A DNA stretch of 64,000 bases from assembly GCA_963978895.1 (NCBI GenBank), contig OZ022238.1, positions 36,748,270 to 36,812,269 of the forward strand, given 5' to 3'. The notes below the pieces were generated by a model. That model did not search any database. It worked only from the letters and a program-made list of their open reading frames with translations, and was not told where the DNA came from. Position numbers and translations under genes: made by a program. Positions 38,093-49,283 of this stretch are shown one piece after another. Numbering within the stretch: the stretch's first letter is position 1; each line of letters opens with the position of its first letter. The DNA is from Erpobdella octoculata (Eukaryota; Annelida; Clitellata; Hirudinida; Erpobdellidae).

Positions 38093-38230
38093 TATGCAAT
38101 GCTGCAGTACCGCGATGCATTTCCAAATGTGTTTCAGCTGTATGCCGGAGCATGCACCATCGGTGTGTCGATTGCTACGTGCGAGAGCAGTTTCTCCACT
38201 CTTACGCGGATTCTGCGGCCTTATCGCTGA
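38093..38230 (+). pseudogene. hAT dimerisation-domain fragment of element C
   Basis: YRDAFPNVFQLYAGACTIGV, then SIATCESSFSTLTRILRPYR before a stop. This is the Ac/hobo-type C-terminal pattern (P.v..L....L..P.....ESSFS.L.rI...R). A frame-shifted continuation (EKFAQKSRRI) is visible to about 38,300. Confidence 0.7.
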
Positions 38231-38596
38231 AAGTAGATCTGAACACTTCCGTAGAAAAGTTTGCCCAGAAATCGCGCCGTATTGTTCTCGGATTCTCTGA
38301 CATTGTAACCCATGTTATGTGTTTTTTTTATAAAATGTTTCCGTGTAAATTATAATTGTTTTTAAATTTTGGGTTATCGTTTTATTTACATGCTTCGGAA
38401 AGTTTTCATGTTGATTCAGAATGTTTTCAAATTCAATTAAATACGTAGAATAAGATTCAAATTTCAATCGCTAAACCTGTTTTTTGCGTGAAGCACATTT
38501 TAAGGGTCAAATCACTGGAATGCAACTTATGTGAACAAAAATTTTTTACAGTGCCCCCCAAAAAGTTCTTCGACCCCCACTTCCAAATTCCTGGTT

Positions 38597-38975
38597 AGGT
38601 TTGAAACGAAAATTTGACAGTTTTATTTTTCAAGTTCGACTCAAATTTATTTTTGTTTGTCGAGAATTCGATAAAAAGAGTTGATAAATGACAATCTTGT
38701 TGTTCAAGGCTTGGCTGATTTAAAGAATGAAGTAATCTTAATAAAGTTGCTGCAGTGCATTTTTTTGCTGGAAGTTCAAGAATTTTGCTTGACATCTTCA
38801 ACACAATAATTAGAGTTTGTGCAGTTAAATTAGTAAAACAAATATTGATTTATGAAAAGCAAATTGAGTACTTTACCATCTTTAGGTTTCACAGAAAACA
38901 GTGGACATTTTCCATTTTCGATTAATATAGGTATATGGAAAACTAGTGTTTTAAACTCGCACGAACTCAATTTTT
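38597..38975 (-). other. Unassigned minus-strand coding-like segments within hAT E
   Basis: Two stretches look coding but I recognise neither. At 38,798-38,597 a frame opens with MSSKILELPAKKCTAATLLR in good start context and runs 66 codons. At 38,975-38,877 a 99-nt stretch with AG before and GTAAAG after reads CEFKTLVFHIPILIENG. They do not join in a single phase. Both lie inside hAT E, so they may be captured host sequence, transposon sequence or chance. Confidence 0.25.
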
Positions 38976-40049
38976 CTTAAATTTTTTTTAAACGATTAAC
39001 GCAAGAAAACAATGAAGAATAAAAACCCCGAAAACAACTGAAAAACAAATGAGAATCGCCTTAGCTAGATATCCTCATTTATAAAATGGTAGTTGGCAGA
39101 ACATAACCACCTTCAGTTGGTCAAGCAAATCTTACTTAGGTATAGTAATGAGATATTAATTGCGCATTGTTGATGCCCACAGATTTTATAACTATCTAGT
39201 TTAGATAAATAATTGGTGTTTGGCGGGGGTTGTTTGATGTACGTTTAACTTTATTTATTCATTGAAAAAATTGAGCTCTGAGGCTGGTGGTGGGATGCAT
39301 CCCCAGCATCCCCAATGGTAGGACCGCGCCTGCATTAGGCTTTTTAAAATAATCATGATAATAATGTTGTAGCCACTTTTAGCAGAAAACTACCAAGTTT
39401 TCAGTTTGCAAGCGTTTATCAATGTATCATTTGATTTTTCAAATAAATATAAATAAATCATCCAAAGAAATATCTTTATATCAGGGACGTAAGTTGGGGG
39501 GGGGGCAGGGCAGCATTCCCCCCTGATCTTCAAAATTTAACTTTTTACCAAAAGTTTATAATATAATTTTTTTAATTTTGTAACTTTAACTTCCCAAAAA
39601 ACCTGATGACCGGGGGGAGGTCACATACCATAGCATCCGAGTGAGCATAGGAGCATTTCCAGCTGTCTGCTGCTGAGACTCTATTGCTATCAAAATCTGC
39701 TGTAAACGGTAATTAATATTGAAGAACGAAGGAAACTATAGTCGTTTCTTTCTGAACAAGTTAGTCCAATATGAATACACTGAATCTTCTTTCTGGTACC
39801 CTCCATGATATCGCCCGGAACAGTTTGTCTTCTCCCCTAGCTACGCATCTGGGCCCACTAAGGCAAGTATCTACTGAATTTTTATGACACGTTTATAGGC
39901 TAATAGTTCATATCTTTTTTTGTTAAACTAAACAAGCTGAAATATTACATTAATGTTATTCTAATATCGTTACTTTATAATAATGAAATAGTTAATAATT
40001 TTTTTTATACTAGGTGTTTTAAAACTCAAATATCAGTATATGTAATATA

Positions 40050-40251
40050 CCGGTGGACCAAAAAAAGTGAGACGGATCCATGTTTTGTATTCAATTTTTC
40101 GACCACTTCTACATGTTCATTGAAAATTTCCAAACACATGTAATTCCGCTAACAATGCAAAAATTTAATACTTTATTTAGAAATATTTTGTCTAAATTTG
40201 AGATAATTATATTTTATTGTATGAAACCGTCACTTTTTTTGGTCCACCCTG
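40050..40251. mobile_element. mariner/Tc1-type MITE, 202 bp
   Basis: Ends CCGGTGGACCAAAAAAAGTGA and TCACTTTTTTTGGTCCACCCTG, bordered by TA on both sides. The terminal match is nearly perfect over about 20 bp and there is no coding capacity. Confidence 0.85.
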
Positions 40252-40459
40252 TATATCGAAGTATCCTGTCGTAGATCATAATTTGATCTTTTTTATCCTC
40301 TTTTTTTATCCTCTTTTATCCAGGTTGGAATTGGCCTTTTTTATATGTTTGCTCGAGTTATTACGAAAATAACCTGCTTACCAGCCGCCGAAAAAAACAC
40401 GGAAGTCTTGAATCTAGAAATAGAATTAGTCTAACTGATGCAAAATTTAAAACTTAGTG

Positions 40460-41035
40460 TTTAACTATTATAACAACGGATAAGGTCTTTGACGTATATT
40501 AGAAAAAATGTCAATAACTTTTTCGACGTCAACTCGGCGAACCTTTTCTTGTAGAATAGCCAGTATGAGCAAATCGCTCAAACGTTTATTGCCACAGCGA
40601 GTTCGGATATAAGTTTTAACTCTTTTCATGCAGCTAAACCTTCGTTTGTTTTCTACCTTAGTGACAGGCAAAGTCGAAACAAGATCTGCAAGGCGAATCG
40701 TATTGCACAATGCATTTTGAAAACGCAAGTCTTCCAAATTAAAAATAGGATTTTGCAGTGAAGAAACGTACGATTTTGCAGTGAAGAAACGTACGATTTT
40801 GCAGTGCCAGCTTCAACTTCAACCACGAGAGGGTCGATATCCAAAGTTGGATAAAGCTTCCCAAGTGTGCTTATTCGGTCTGCAGAGAGAAAATCATCAG
40901 ATTGCGGATACAAGGAATTCAGGCATGCAAGAAGATCACTATTTTGTATAAACCTTGCGTCCAACTGAGACAAAATACGATCGATGCATGCATACAAAAT
41001 CTGTGACCTCTCTCGTTCCACTTTGGACTGTTCAT
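40460..41035 (-). pseudogene. hAT (ZMYM-like) transposase, C-terminal half
   Basis: Minus-strand frames give RERSQILYACIDRILSQLDA, PQSDDFLSADRISTLGKLYP, then LADLVSTLPVTKVENKRRFS, CMKRVKTYIRTRCGNKRLSD and LLILAILQEKVRRVDVEKVI to a stop. A 22-bp tandem duplication (TGCAGTGAAGAAACGTACGAT) near 40,755-40,800 breaks the frame. It is a different copy from element A and no ends were assigned. Confidence 0.8.
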
Positions 41036-41358
41036 AACTTTTTTAACACCTCTCCATCTCGATGTTGATGATCTAGCTTCCTAGTTTCTTTAGCATCTCT
41101 TCTCTCTTTTATTCTCTATGGACAGCCTACTTTGCCAGGCTATGAATGACGCAAACCATCCTTATAACCGGAACGGCGTCTTTCTATATACGGCCGCATC
41201 CTATAATTACAAAAGCTTCTGCTTTTCTCTTCTCAAATCTCACTAAAAACACCAAAAAATCTAACAGATGCCCATATATAATAATCATTGACTAACATTA
41301 AAGTCAGGGAGCCCCGTCCCCCTAAATTATGTCTCTGAGTTTTGAAAGTAACGGTCTG

Positions 41359-41360
<2 letters not shown>

Positions 41361-41396
<36 letters not shown>
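41361..41396. repeat. (TA)n microsatellite
   Basis: About 18 TA units. No gene context. Confidence 0.9.
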
Positions 41397-41400
<4 letters not shown>

Positions 41401-41823
41401 TATGGGCACACTTATAAGTCAGGAGCCTACATAAAAGTTAGGGAGGGCTACGTAACAGTTAGCCCGTTTAGGTCCAAAACTTTATTAATTAGATTTCTAT
41501 TATTTTTTTTTGTTATTTTTAAGTTACTTGCTTATGTTTTAACAGATTTATTTTTAATTGATTTTTATTTGAAAGAAAACTTTGAAAATTCAATATGCTC
41601 GTTTTTCGAACGGTGGTCGTATAGACTACTGAAAACGACAAAATGTTTAAAAGTCAATTTCTTTTTTTTTCAACGTAAACAATTATAATATAAATTTTAG
41701 GCTATAAACAGAAAAGCTAAAAACACATTTCTGACTTTATCAGTAACACAGTTCAATAAAATCCAAAAATTTAACATTCAATAAATCAGTCAAGCAGTTC
41801 ATGATAGTCGTTTCAGAACCGGA

Positions 41824-42475
41824 GTGTGCGAAAAGCACCAAAACAATTCCGATGAAGTCGTTTGCCGCACTTGGCCCACATGTACAGTGTTTTGCCACAA
41901 TTTTTCAGCTTGTAGCGACCTACTGTTTTCACCTTTTCCAGATCGTGACCATGGCCAGTTGCTGAATCTTCCCTATCGTTTTGTTTCTTCAACCGTGCAT
42001 GAATTCATTTCATCGGTATAAAACAACCTAAACAGCCTATATGGGGTTTATCAAGCAAAGCACCATTGTGGTGTTTCAAACTCGTTATATATAGACTGTT
42101 TTAAAAGTGGCTATTCAAATTACTCTTTTTGGTCCATGTGCATTTCAATCGTTTTTGGCGTTTTGGTTGCCGCAGCATTGAACTGGCCGTATTTGCGACC
42201 TACATTTCTTCACCCAAAGAACCGACACAGTCTAATCCCATCCCATCATTAGTATAATCAACTTCTACCTTCCCGGATATATTACAAAGAATAACATTTC
42301 TTCTTCATTTGCTTATTCATCAGTCACGTGTTATGATGCGCCGGGCGGAAGAATGACAAGTATGTCAACCTCAATGCTATCATCATCATCATCAAGAATT
42401 AGTTCCATAGCTTCTTTCAACGTGAAAAAACATTCTTTTTGACACCTTTCATTTTTAAACTTTACAAACATTTCA
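41824..42475 (-). pseudogene. piggyBac transposase remnant
   Basis: The N-terminal side (about 42,470-42,350) reads FTLKEAMELILDDDDDSIEV then DILVILPPGAS, the acidic start of PGBD-type transposases, followed by decayed sequence with KCTWTKKSNLNSHF (compare W-T-K-K-D-L). The C-terminal side (about 41,960-41,830) reads VGRYKLKNCGKTLYMWAKCG then KRLHRNCFGAFRT, the Cys/His-rich end of piggyBac proteins. The catalytic middle is gone and stops are frequent. No TTAA-bounded ends were confirmed. Confidence 0.6.
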
Positions 42476-42949
42476 TTCGAAGAATGAAATTTGCAAAAAA
42501 CACTATCACCAATTCAACCACTGCACAACTATAAGCTGAATGAACTAGTTTCGACTTGTTCGCATAAAGTACTCTATACGCCCAACGATCGTAGAACGAG
42601 CATGACTCATACATGTTCAGATTGTGGGTTAGTGTAAACACAATAAAATTTAATTAACGTTGCTGTTTACTTTTGAGTACATCCTCTTTCGATATTTCAA
42701 ACTTTTGTTATGATAACTCTCATGAAATTAGCATAATAAATTTTTAAAGTAATATCGGTCGAAAACCTTGAAAATGCTCATATTCTAACCCAGATTAAAC
42801 TACTTTATACGAATAAAAAAATTATTTAAAAAATTTTATACAGTGTATTGAAGCTTTCTTAACATAAAAAAAAACTTTTAACAATAAAAAAATTTCAGCT
42901 TAATTTTATGCAACGCCAAAAATAAGTGTGTTCGTAAAACGTACGATGG

Positions 42950-44060
42950 TCTAAAACGGGTTAGGGGAGGGCCAGTAAAAATTCAGGAAAAGGCCAGTAA
43001 AAAATCTGGGAAAGTCAAAAGGGACCCACTTGAATGCCGGGTCCCAATTAAGTGCGGGGGGCCACTTAAAAGCGGGAAACTCAATTAAGTATGGTGGTTT
43101 ACGTAAAAACGGGGGTGGGAGCCACTTAAGTGCGGAGGACCACTCAAGTGCGGGAAATCCACTTAAGTGTGGTGGACCACTCAAGGGCAGGGAGCCCACT
43201 TAAGTGCGGGGGTAATTTTAATGCGGGAAACCTACTGAAAAGTTCGGGAAAAGATACTTAAAGGCCCACTTAGGTGCCGCGGGTCCACTTAAGTGCAGAG
43301 GCTCATTTAAATATGTGGAGCCTACTTTAGTGTCGGGTTCTCCCTAAGTACGTGAGGCCCGCTTTAGTGCCGGGGGCCCATTGAAAAATCCGGGAAGAGC
43401 CACTTCAAGTTTAGGAGGGGCCCACTGAAAAGTCCGGGAAGAGCCACTTAAAGGTCAGAAGGGGCCCACTTAGGTGCCGCGGGCCCACTTAAGTGCAGAG
43501 GCTCACTTAAGTGTGTGGGGCCCACTCTGATGCCAGAAATTCCCTTAAGTGTGTGGGGTCTACTTTAGTGCAGGGGGCCCCCTTAAGTGCCGCGGGTCCA
43601 CTTAAGTGCAGAGGCTCATTTAAATATGTGGAGCCTACTTTAGTGTCGGGTTCTCCCTAAGTACGTGAGGCCCGCTTTAGTGCCGTGGGCCCATTGAAAA
43701 ATCCGGGAAGAGCCACTTAAAGGTCAGGAGGGGCCCACTTAGGTGCCGCGGGCCCACTTAAGTGCAGAGGCTCACTTAAGTGTGTGGGGCCCACTCTGAT
43801 GCCAGAAATTCCCTTAAGTGTGTGGGGTCTACTTTAGTGCAGGGGGCCCCCTTAAGTGCGTGAGGCCCACTTTAGTGCCAGAAGCCCAATGAAAAATCCG
43901 GGAAGGTCTACTTAAAAATCAAGACTAATCAGGAGGGGCCCACTTAAGGGTGGGATCCACTTAAGTGCTTGGAGCCCACTTTAGTGACGGGACCCACCTT
44001 AGCGCCGGGACCCATCTTAGTACCGGAAGCCCACTTTAGTGCCGGGGGTCCACTAAAAAG
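42950..44060. repeat. Tandem array of CACTTAAGTG-centred ~18-20-bp units
   Basis: Dozens of degenerate units of GGGGCCCACTTAAGTGCGG type. The core CACTTAAGTG is a perfect 10-bp palindrome with GC-rich spacers, unlike the AT-rich surroundings. A higher-order period of about 314 bp is visible: the stretch from GTGCCGCGGGTCCACTTAAG at 43,273 recurs at 43,587. The right edge (GACGTCCCTG at 44,099) resembles a hAT terminus. Confidence 0.85.
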
Positions 44061-44934
44061 TCAAGGAGGCGCTCCCTGCCTCCCTAATTGACGTCCCTGA
44101 AAATTGCCTTTTTCTTAATGCAATCCAACATAATACAAATCCCTCCTAAATCTGGTCTTCGATCTTCCTCTCTTTAAGTCAATTTCGTATCTTTACTGTT
44201 AAGCATTATTTTGCTAAACGCTCTTTTTCCTATTCTGGTTTTTTTATAATAGTTTATAGTCTTTTACACTATGTGTTTTAAGACTGTACCTATTCTGGTA
44301 GAATTGTTAACTATAAGTAGTTATTTATCTATCTATGTATACTGGCTGATCATAAAACATGCCAGTTTATTTGGATTTTTTAATTTTAAAAAATGTATAG
44401 CCAACTAATCAAATAAATTTAAAATAATTTAATTTTTGTGGAGAAATTATCAAAACTACTTATGATTAAAACACGTCCATTTATTGCGCTTTCTTTGTGA
44501 AATTATCCGGAAGCGTCACTATCTGGGTTCCATTAAATTTCGGTAATCAGTGTAACCTTTCTCGCAATTCGTTCGGAGTAATTGAGAGTTGCAGGTATTT
44601 TTTTAGTTTTTTTCAGTTTAGGCGTGTCGTCAAACGTTCCGAAGTTCAGTAATGTTACTGTGCATTTAGTTGTAATACAAAGCCAATGTTTTCTGTTGCT
44701 GTCCAGTTTGAATAGATTTTGATTTTGACGCTGTTGAAGTTATAAACTTCTTGGTTTTCTGTTGATTTTTACAAGCAGCAGTTTGTTGGATATAATGTTG
44801 ATATACTTTGCGATATTGGTTGATACTGTATTGTGTTTTGTTGAGAAGTCGAGTCGTTGCGCCAACACAAAGCATAGCGTTTTATTTTTTGCTGAAATCA
44901 CTTGAAAAACATTTGTTGTGTTTTACTTCAAAGG

Positions 44935-46812
44935 ATGAAAAGAAATTCGAAATATAACGACCCAGAAAAAGATGAACCAGATGCTAGAATCGATTTTGAC
45001 AGAGCTAAGCACCACTCATTTGATTCTGTGTCAAAATATCCAGAAAGTTTTGATTATCCCTGTGAAACTTTTACAAGTCTCAGACTGAGTAACATCAATC
45101 CAAGAGTACCAGATGATGAAGTTAGAGAAGCAGTGTATCAGAGTTTCAAAAAGTTTGGCGAATTCAACATAAAATTTGCTCACACTATTGACAGGCGACT
45201 GGTTTATGTTAATTTTGCTTATAATGAAGATGCTAACGTTGCTAAAAATGCCTTGGCTAACAGATTAGAGTTGTTTGATCGCATGATATGCATAGAAACT
45301 GTGAGTCACAACCGTCAGTGGAATAAGCCTGCCGCTTACAGAAACGACTATACTCCTTTTCGTCCGGCTTCCCCGACACATCGACCGACCGCTGATGTCT
45401 GGGACTATCAAAGAAGAGACATTAGGATGCCTGACTATTACTATCAACCTCGCTTGGGTGAAGATTCAAGAAATTTAATCGACCTTAAACACATACCACC
45501 CGAAGAAGATAGACGAGCCACCAGGACACTGTTCGTTGCAAACGTTGATGACAAAATGGATCCTGATGTTTTAAGAAAGTACTTTGAAGCATTTGGTCCA
45601 GTTGAAGATATTGACATCAAATGCCCTACGAAAGGAAATGGTAATCCCTATGCATTCGTCAGATTCTTCAACTTAGACATGGCCTACATGGCAAAGGTGG
45701 AGCTTTCTGGACAGATGTTAGGCAGATATCAATGCAAAATTGGGTATGCAAGACCTGTGCCGACGACATGCGTGTGGATAGGAGGGCTAACCGATGCGTG
45801 TCATAAGCAAGATATATTGATGAATTTTGATAGATTTGGCAAAATAGTTGCTTTCAAATGGCCCAAAGGTCAGAAGTATGCATATGTTGCTTATGATAAT
45901 ATGGAATCTGCCCAACTAGCAATAGTTGAGATGAGGGGCTTTCCTATGCCAGGAACTGTTAAAGGTCTAAGGACTGATTTTGCAGAATTAAAGCAAATGG
46001 AGTCCCAACAATCCCGCGAAAAACACCAGAAACGAAAACATAAAAGAAGAACCACAAAGAGTCGTAGTCTAAGTAATAATGAGAGGCGTTCTCAAATAAA
46101 ACATAAACGTCAAGCTTCTAAAGATAGTGGAAGTGGTTACAGTTTGAGCTCAGATGATGGAAATGTCTACAAATCAGGTCACAAGAAACGAAAAATTTCC
46201 ATGTCTTCAGAAAGTGGCTCCAGTAACAGTGAATCTTCAAGAGAGGATTCAGCTAAAAAACGAAAAGCTGCATTTCAAATAGGAAATGTTGAAGCTGCAG
46301 AAACGATCATCGACCTTGCAAGGTGCTTGCCCGTTTTGTGGAATGGCCCCATAGAATTGAAGAACAGTACCTTCTATGCTCACATGCATCTCGTTAGTGG
46401 TAATGGTGGCTTGGTGAATAAACTGCTTGTTGGCTTGATTACATCGGATTACCCTGCCCTCAAGATTAATCAAAGACTCAGACTCGATCGATCAAAACTG
46501 AAAGAAGTCGAACGTCGCATAAGTCTCAGTGGGGATGATGGTCACTGCGTCCTGCTAGCTGTATCAGAAGATAGTAAAGATGCTAAGAAGCACAGGCCAC
46601 TGGCAAATCTTGTTTCTTATCTTAAGCAAAAGAATGCTGCCGGGGTGTTGTCATTGCCATCGACTGGGAAAAATCAGGAGGCGGGACTGCTTCACACGTT
46701 TCCTCCTTGTGAATTTGCATACAACTACTTGCAGAAATGTGCTCCAAAACTGACTGCTTCATTTGATAATAACGATTATATTGTAGTAATCCTTGTTAAA
46801 GTGAATTTATAA
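44935..46812 (+). CDS. RBM15: RBM15/Spenito-like RNA-binding protein
   Basis: One uninterrupted 625-codon exon. I chose ATG 44,935 (AAGGATGA context, MKRNSKYNDPEK) because the frame upstream has no other ATG. Domains: RRM1 about 45-122 (FTSLRLSNINP); RRM2 about 196-270 (RTLFVANVDD, NPYAFVRFFN); RRM3 about 277-350 (CVWIGGLTDA); a Lys/Arg/Ser-rich linker 360-445 with likely nuclear signals; and a C-terminal SPOC domain about 455-620 (PVLWNGPIELKNSTFYAHMH, FPPCEFAYNYLQK). This is the spen-family layout. RBM15/Spenito bind nuclear RNA and recruit the m6A methyltransferase complex and chromatin partners through SPOC. It is shorter than vertebrate RBM15 (about 900 or more residues), chiefly in the linkers. 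AATAAA at 46,827 is close to the stop. Confidence 0.93.
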   Translation: MKRNSKYNDPEKDEPDARIDFDRAKHHSFDSVSKYPESFDYPCETFTSLRLSNINPRVPDDEVREAVYQSFKKFGEFNIKFAHTIDRRLVYVNFAYNEDANVAKNALANRLELFDRMICIETVSHNRQWNKPAAYRNDYTPFRPASPTHRPTADVWDYQRRDIRMPDYYYQPRLGEDSRNLIDLKHIPPEEDRRATRTLFVANVDDKMDPDVLRKYFEAFGPVEDIDIKCPTKGNGNPYAFVRFFNLDMAYMAKVELSGQMLGRYQCKIGYARPVPTTCVWIGGLTDACHKQDILMNFDRFGKIVAFKWPKGQKYAYVAYDNMESAQLAIVEMRGFPMPGTVKGLRTDFAELKQMESQQSREKHQKRKHKRRTTKSRSLSNNERRSQIKHKRQASKDSGSGYSLSSDDGNVYKSGHKKRKISMSSESGSSNSESSREDSAKKRKAAFQIGNVEAAETIIDLARCLPVLWNGPIELKNSTFYAHMHLVSGNGGLVNKLLVGLITSDYPALKINQRLRLDRSKLKEVERRISLSGDDGHCVLLAVSEDSKDAKKHRPLANLVSYLKQKNAAGVLSLPSTGKNQEAGLLHTFPPCEFAYNYLQKCAPKLTASFDNNDYIVVILVKVNL

Positions 46813-46826
46813 CTGAACAATTTTGT

Positions 46827-46832
46827 AATAAA
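46827..46832 (+). terminator. Candidate poly(A) signal of the RBM15-like gene
   Basis: AATAAA 15 bp after the stop codon. A second candidate (AAATAAATAAT) is at about 47,127, so a longer 3' UTR is equally possible. Confidence 0.4.
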
Positions 46833-47809
46833 TTACTTACATTTGTTATGTGCACTAGAATTTAATTAAACTAATTATACATTTCTTGTTACTCTGTTTA
46901 TGCAACATGCTTTTGATTGGAAAAATGACATTTGTTTCAGCAAGAATCCATTTGGGAAGGGATTATAAAGATTATGTGGCTTGTTTTTTTATTTGTAGAT
47001 TATTTTTTTAGTCATTTCCTTTTTATGAAGGTCTGTCACTTAATGTTTATGTTTTTATCTGGCAAGTAAATTTCTCTATGAAGGATCTGTTGTTCGTTTT
47101 GCCGTTAGTTGCTGTTTTGATGTTTAAAATAAATAATTTTGGGATCTAGTTATGAATTTAATGAAAACAATTTCCACGTCTGAATGGGTAATTATATTCT
47201 GGATCAGCAAAGATTAATTATTAAGGAAGTTGACTAGTGAGAAACTTTATTTTATCACATGAATGCTTTAAAGCCTGTGATGATAACTTGTTTGACTTTA
47301 CTGTCCTTTCTCTTCTTGTGGTGGCTCCTTGACTTCTGTTTCTGTGGCATCTGTTGAATAAATTATGTGATCATATTTTTATGATGCATGCTCACATATG
47401 TGGTGCTATATAACTTAGGTTCAGAATCATAAATAATGCTTGCAGAAATGAACTTCTAAGTTTTATTGAGATGAAAATACCTGGCATGATTCTACAAGAG
47501 GGTGTAAGTTATGTTGGCTTCTAAAATTTGATAAAAGAAAAACAGCTTTGAAATTATTTACTGCGTACGAGCTTGACCTAGTTGTGATTTGAGATTGTGC
47601 TGTGAATTAATGTGAAGGTATTTAAAAAATATAATTGTGTGGGAGATATTATTTCAATAAAAGACATGGATGAAGACGCATCAAAATATACACTTTCTCT
47701 TTTCTAAGAGAGTGGGAGTTTTTTGAAAAAAAATAATGGTGTGGGTAGATATTAAATTGATAATCTGTTGTCTTAGTTATTAGAGCTTGTTTTATTTGAT
47801 GAGTAATTT

Positions 47810-47996
47810 CAGTGACGTGGTTACCACACCTAAAACTCCACGGTTGGAGGACGGCAAGCTTTAAAGGACTCACACTAGGGGGCACAAGCCCCCCCCAGGC
47901 CAAATCAAGGGACCCTGCAATTTTTCTAGATATGAGTTTTTCTTTGGGTGGGGCTAAATTTATTCTCAATCTATTATATGCCTATAAATTTATATG

Positions 47997-48038
<42 letters not shown>

Positions 48039-48513
48039 TATATATAATTATATATAAGTTTATTGAGAATATCTGCGAACAAAACAACCATAGCACTTCT
48101 TCCAGTAAATGAAATGGTGAACAGATTTTCACATACCGATCAAAAAATTACTTTGTAACTGCAAACACATCAAAATGTAATTTACACTAAAACATTTTAA
48201 AATTGTTTAAGACTGTTTAGGATCTCAAATTGCATGACAACATATCATAAACTTAACTTTTTACATAGTTTAGAATATATATCAATCATTTCATATTACA
48301 ATTTTAAACATATCATAAACTTAATTTTTTAACATTTGCTTTAACTGGTTTGAGACTACGAGTTTGATTATCTTCAGTATACAGTCTTTCTTTTCTATCA
48401 TTAATAAATTATTAAAGATACCAAAAAAGACTGTCAAAAAAATTTCCCCGGCGGCGGGCTTTCTTCCCTTTTTCAAGTTGAGCCCCCCAGCATTTTTGCT
48501 GGATGCGCCCCTG
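47810..48513. mobile_element. Probable hAT-like element
   Basis: CAGTGACGTGGTTACCA at the left with a CCCCCCCAGGCC run, and CTGGATGCGCCCCTG at the right with a GCCCCCCAG run, resemble hAT ends. The flanks do not form a duplication, so the pairing is uncertain. Contains (TA)n at 48,000-48,035. Confidence 0.35.
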
Positions 48514-48632
48514 ACTCACAAGTTATTTATATTGTCATTTCTGTCTCCGCTAATGGCAATTTTATTACAACTCTTATATTAACTTGCAATTTTGTTTGTT
48601 TGACGTTTGTTATTTCAGTGTAAACGTTGTTT

Positions 48633-48709
48633 TTGAAAACACCGCGTCTCGACCGATCAACAAAGTTAAGCAACGTCGAGCTCGGTGAGTATACTTCGAT
48701 AGGTGACAT
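48633..48709 (+). rRNA. 5S rRNA-derived fragment
   Basis: AACACCGCGTCTCGACCGATC, AAGTTAAGCAACGTCGAGCTC and GGTGAGTATACTTCGATAGGTGACA line up with the middle of metazoan 5S rRNA: box A region AAGTTAAGCAACGTCGAGC, intermediate element and box C GATGGGTGAC. The 5' start and the 3' third are missing and several conserved bases differ. It is a pseudogene or the head of a 5S-derived SINE, not a working 5S gene. Confidence 0.7.
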
Positions 48710-48892
48710 TAAATACATTATTCTGTTTTTTATTTAAACACTAAAACATGAACAAATTTAAATAATATTTAAATTTATGAAAAAATAAATACTAGAAAAT
48801 CAAAAAATATATAAAGTATAAAAAATATTTAAGAAAAAACAACTCTCGTATACTAATGCACTAAAAGGTTAAAAATAATATTAAAGTGTACA

Positions 48893-49035
48893 TTTGAACA
48901 TTTTTTGAACTAAACATTTCGTTTTGAAGATAAGAGTATTGGGCGTTATCTATATAATATCTATAACCTACTAGCGCCCAACGCTTTAATCTTCCAAACG
49001 AAACGTTTAGTTAAAAAACATTTTTAGCGTTGTTT
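48893..49035. repeat. Foldback / palindromic MITE-like sequence
   Basis: AACTAAACATTTCGTTTTGAAG.. and its inverted partner CTTCCAAACGAAACGTTTAGTT flank a short centre containing GGGCG..CGCCC. The arms are about 60 bp with scattered mismatches. Confidence 0.6.
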
Positions 49036-49283
49036 AAAAAAAAACATTTTTGTATACCTTATATTATTTATTTTTGTTTTGCTTTATTTCACTCCAAAGG
49101 CGTCATTTGCGGGGTAGGGAGAGCTGTCTCTTGAGGATTTTCAAAAAAAAATTATTTTTTGAAAAAATAATTAAAACATTTTTTGGAAAAGTTTTTGGAA
49201 AACTAGCTCTGATATTACTCTCTCACGGCCATCGTTTTGAGAAAAAAGTTTACCAGTTTTTAAAAATTGTTTTTTCTTTGGAA

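Noticed and set aside
42951..43199. Minus-strand Pro-rich 82-codon frame
   Set aside because: It is a translation of the CACTTAAGTG tandem repeat.
39482..44099. A single hAT from CAGGGACGTAAGTTGGG to GACGTCCCTG
   Set aside because: The terminal nine bases match, but the flanks CTTTATAT and AAAATTGC share no duplication; more likely ends of two different copies.
44902..44934. Longer RBM15 N-terminus
   Set aside because: The upstream 11 codons begin at TTG, not ATG; the first ATG in frame is 44,935.
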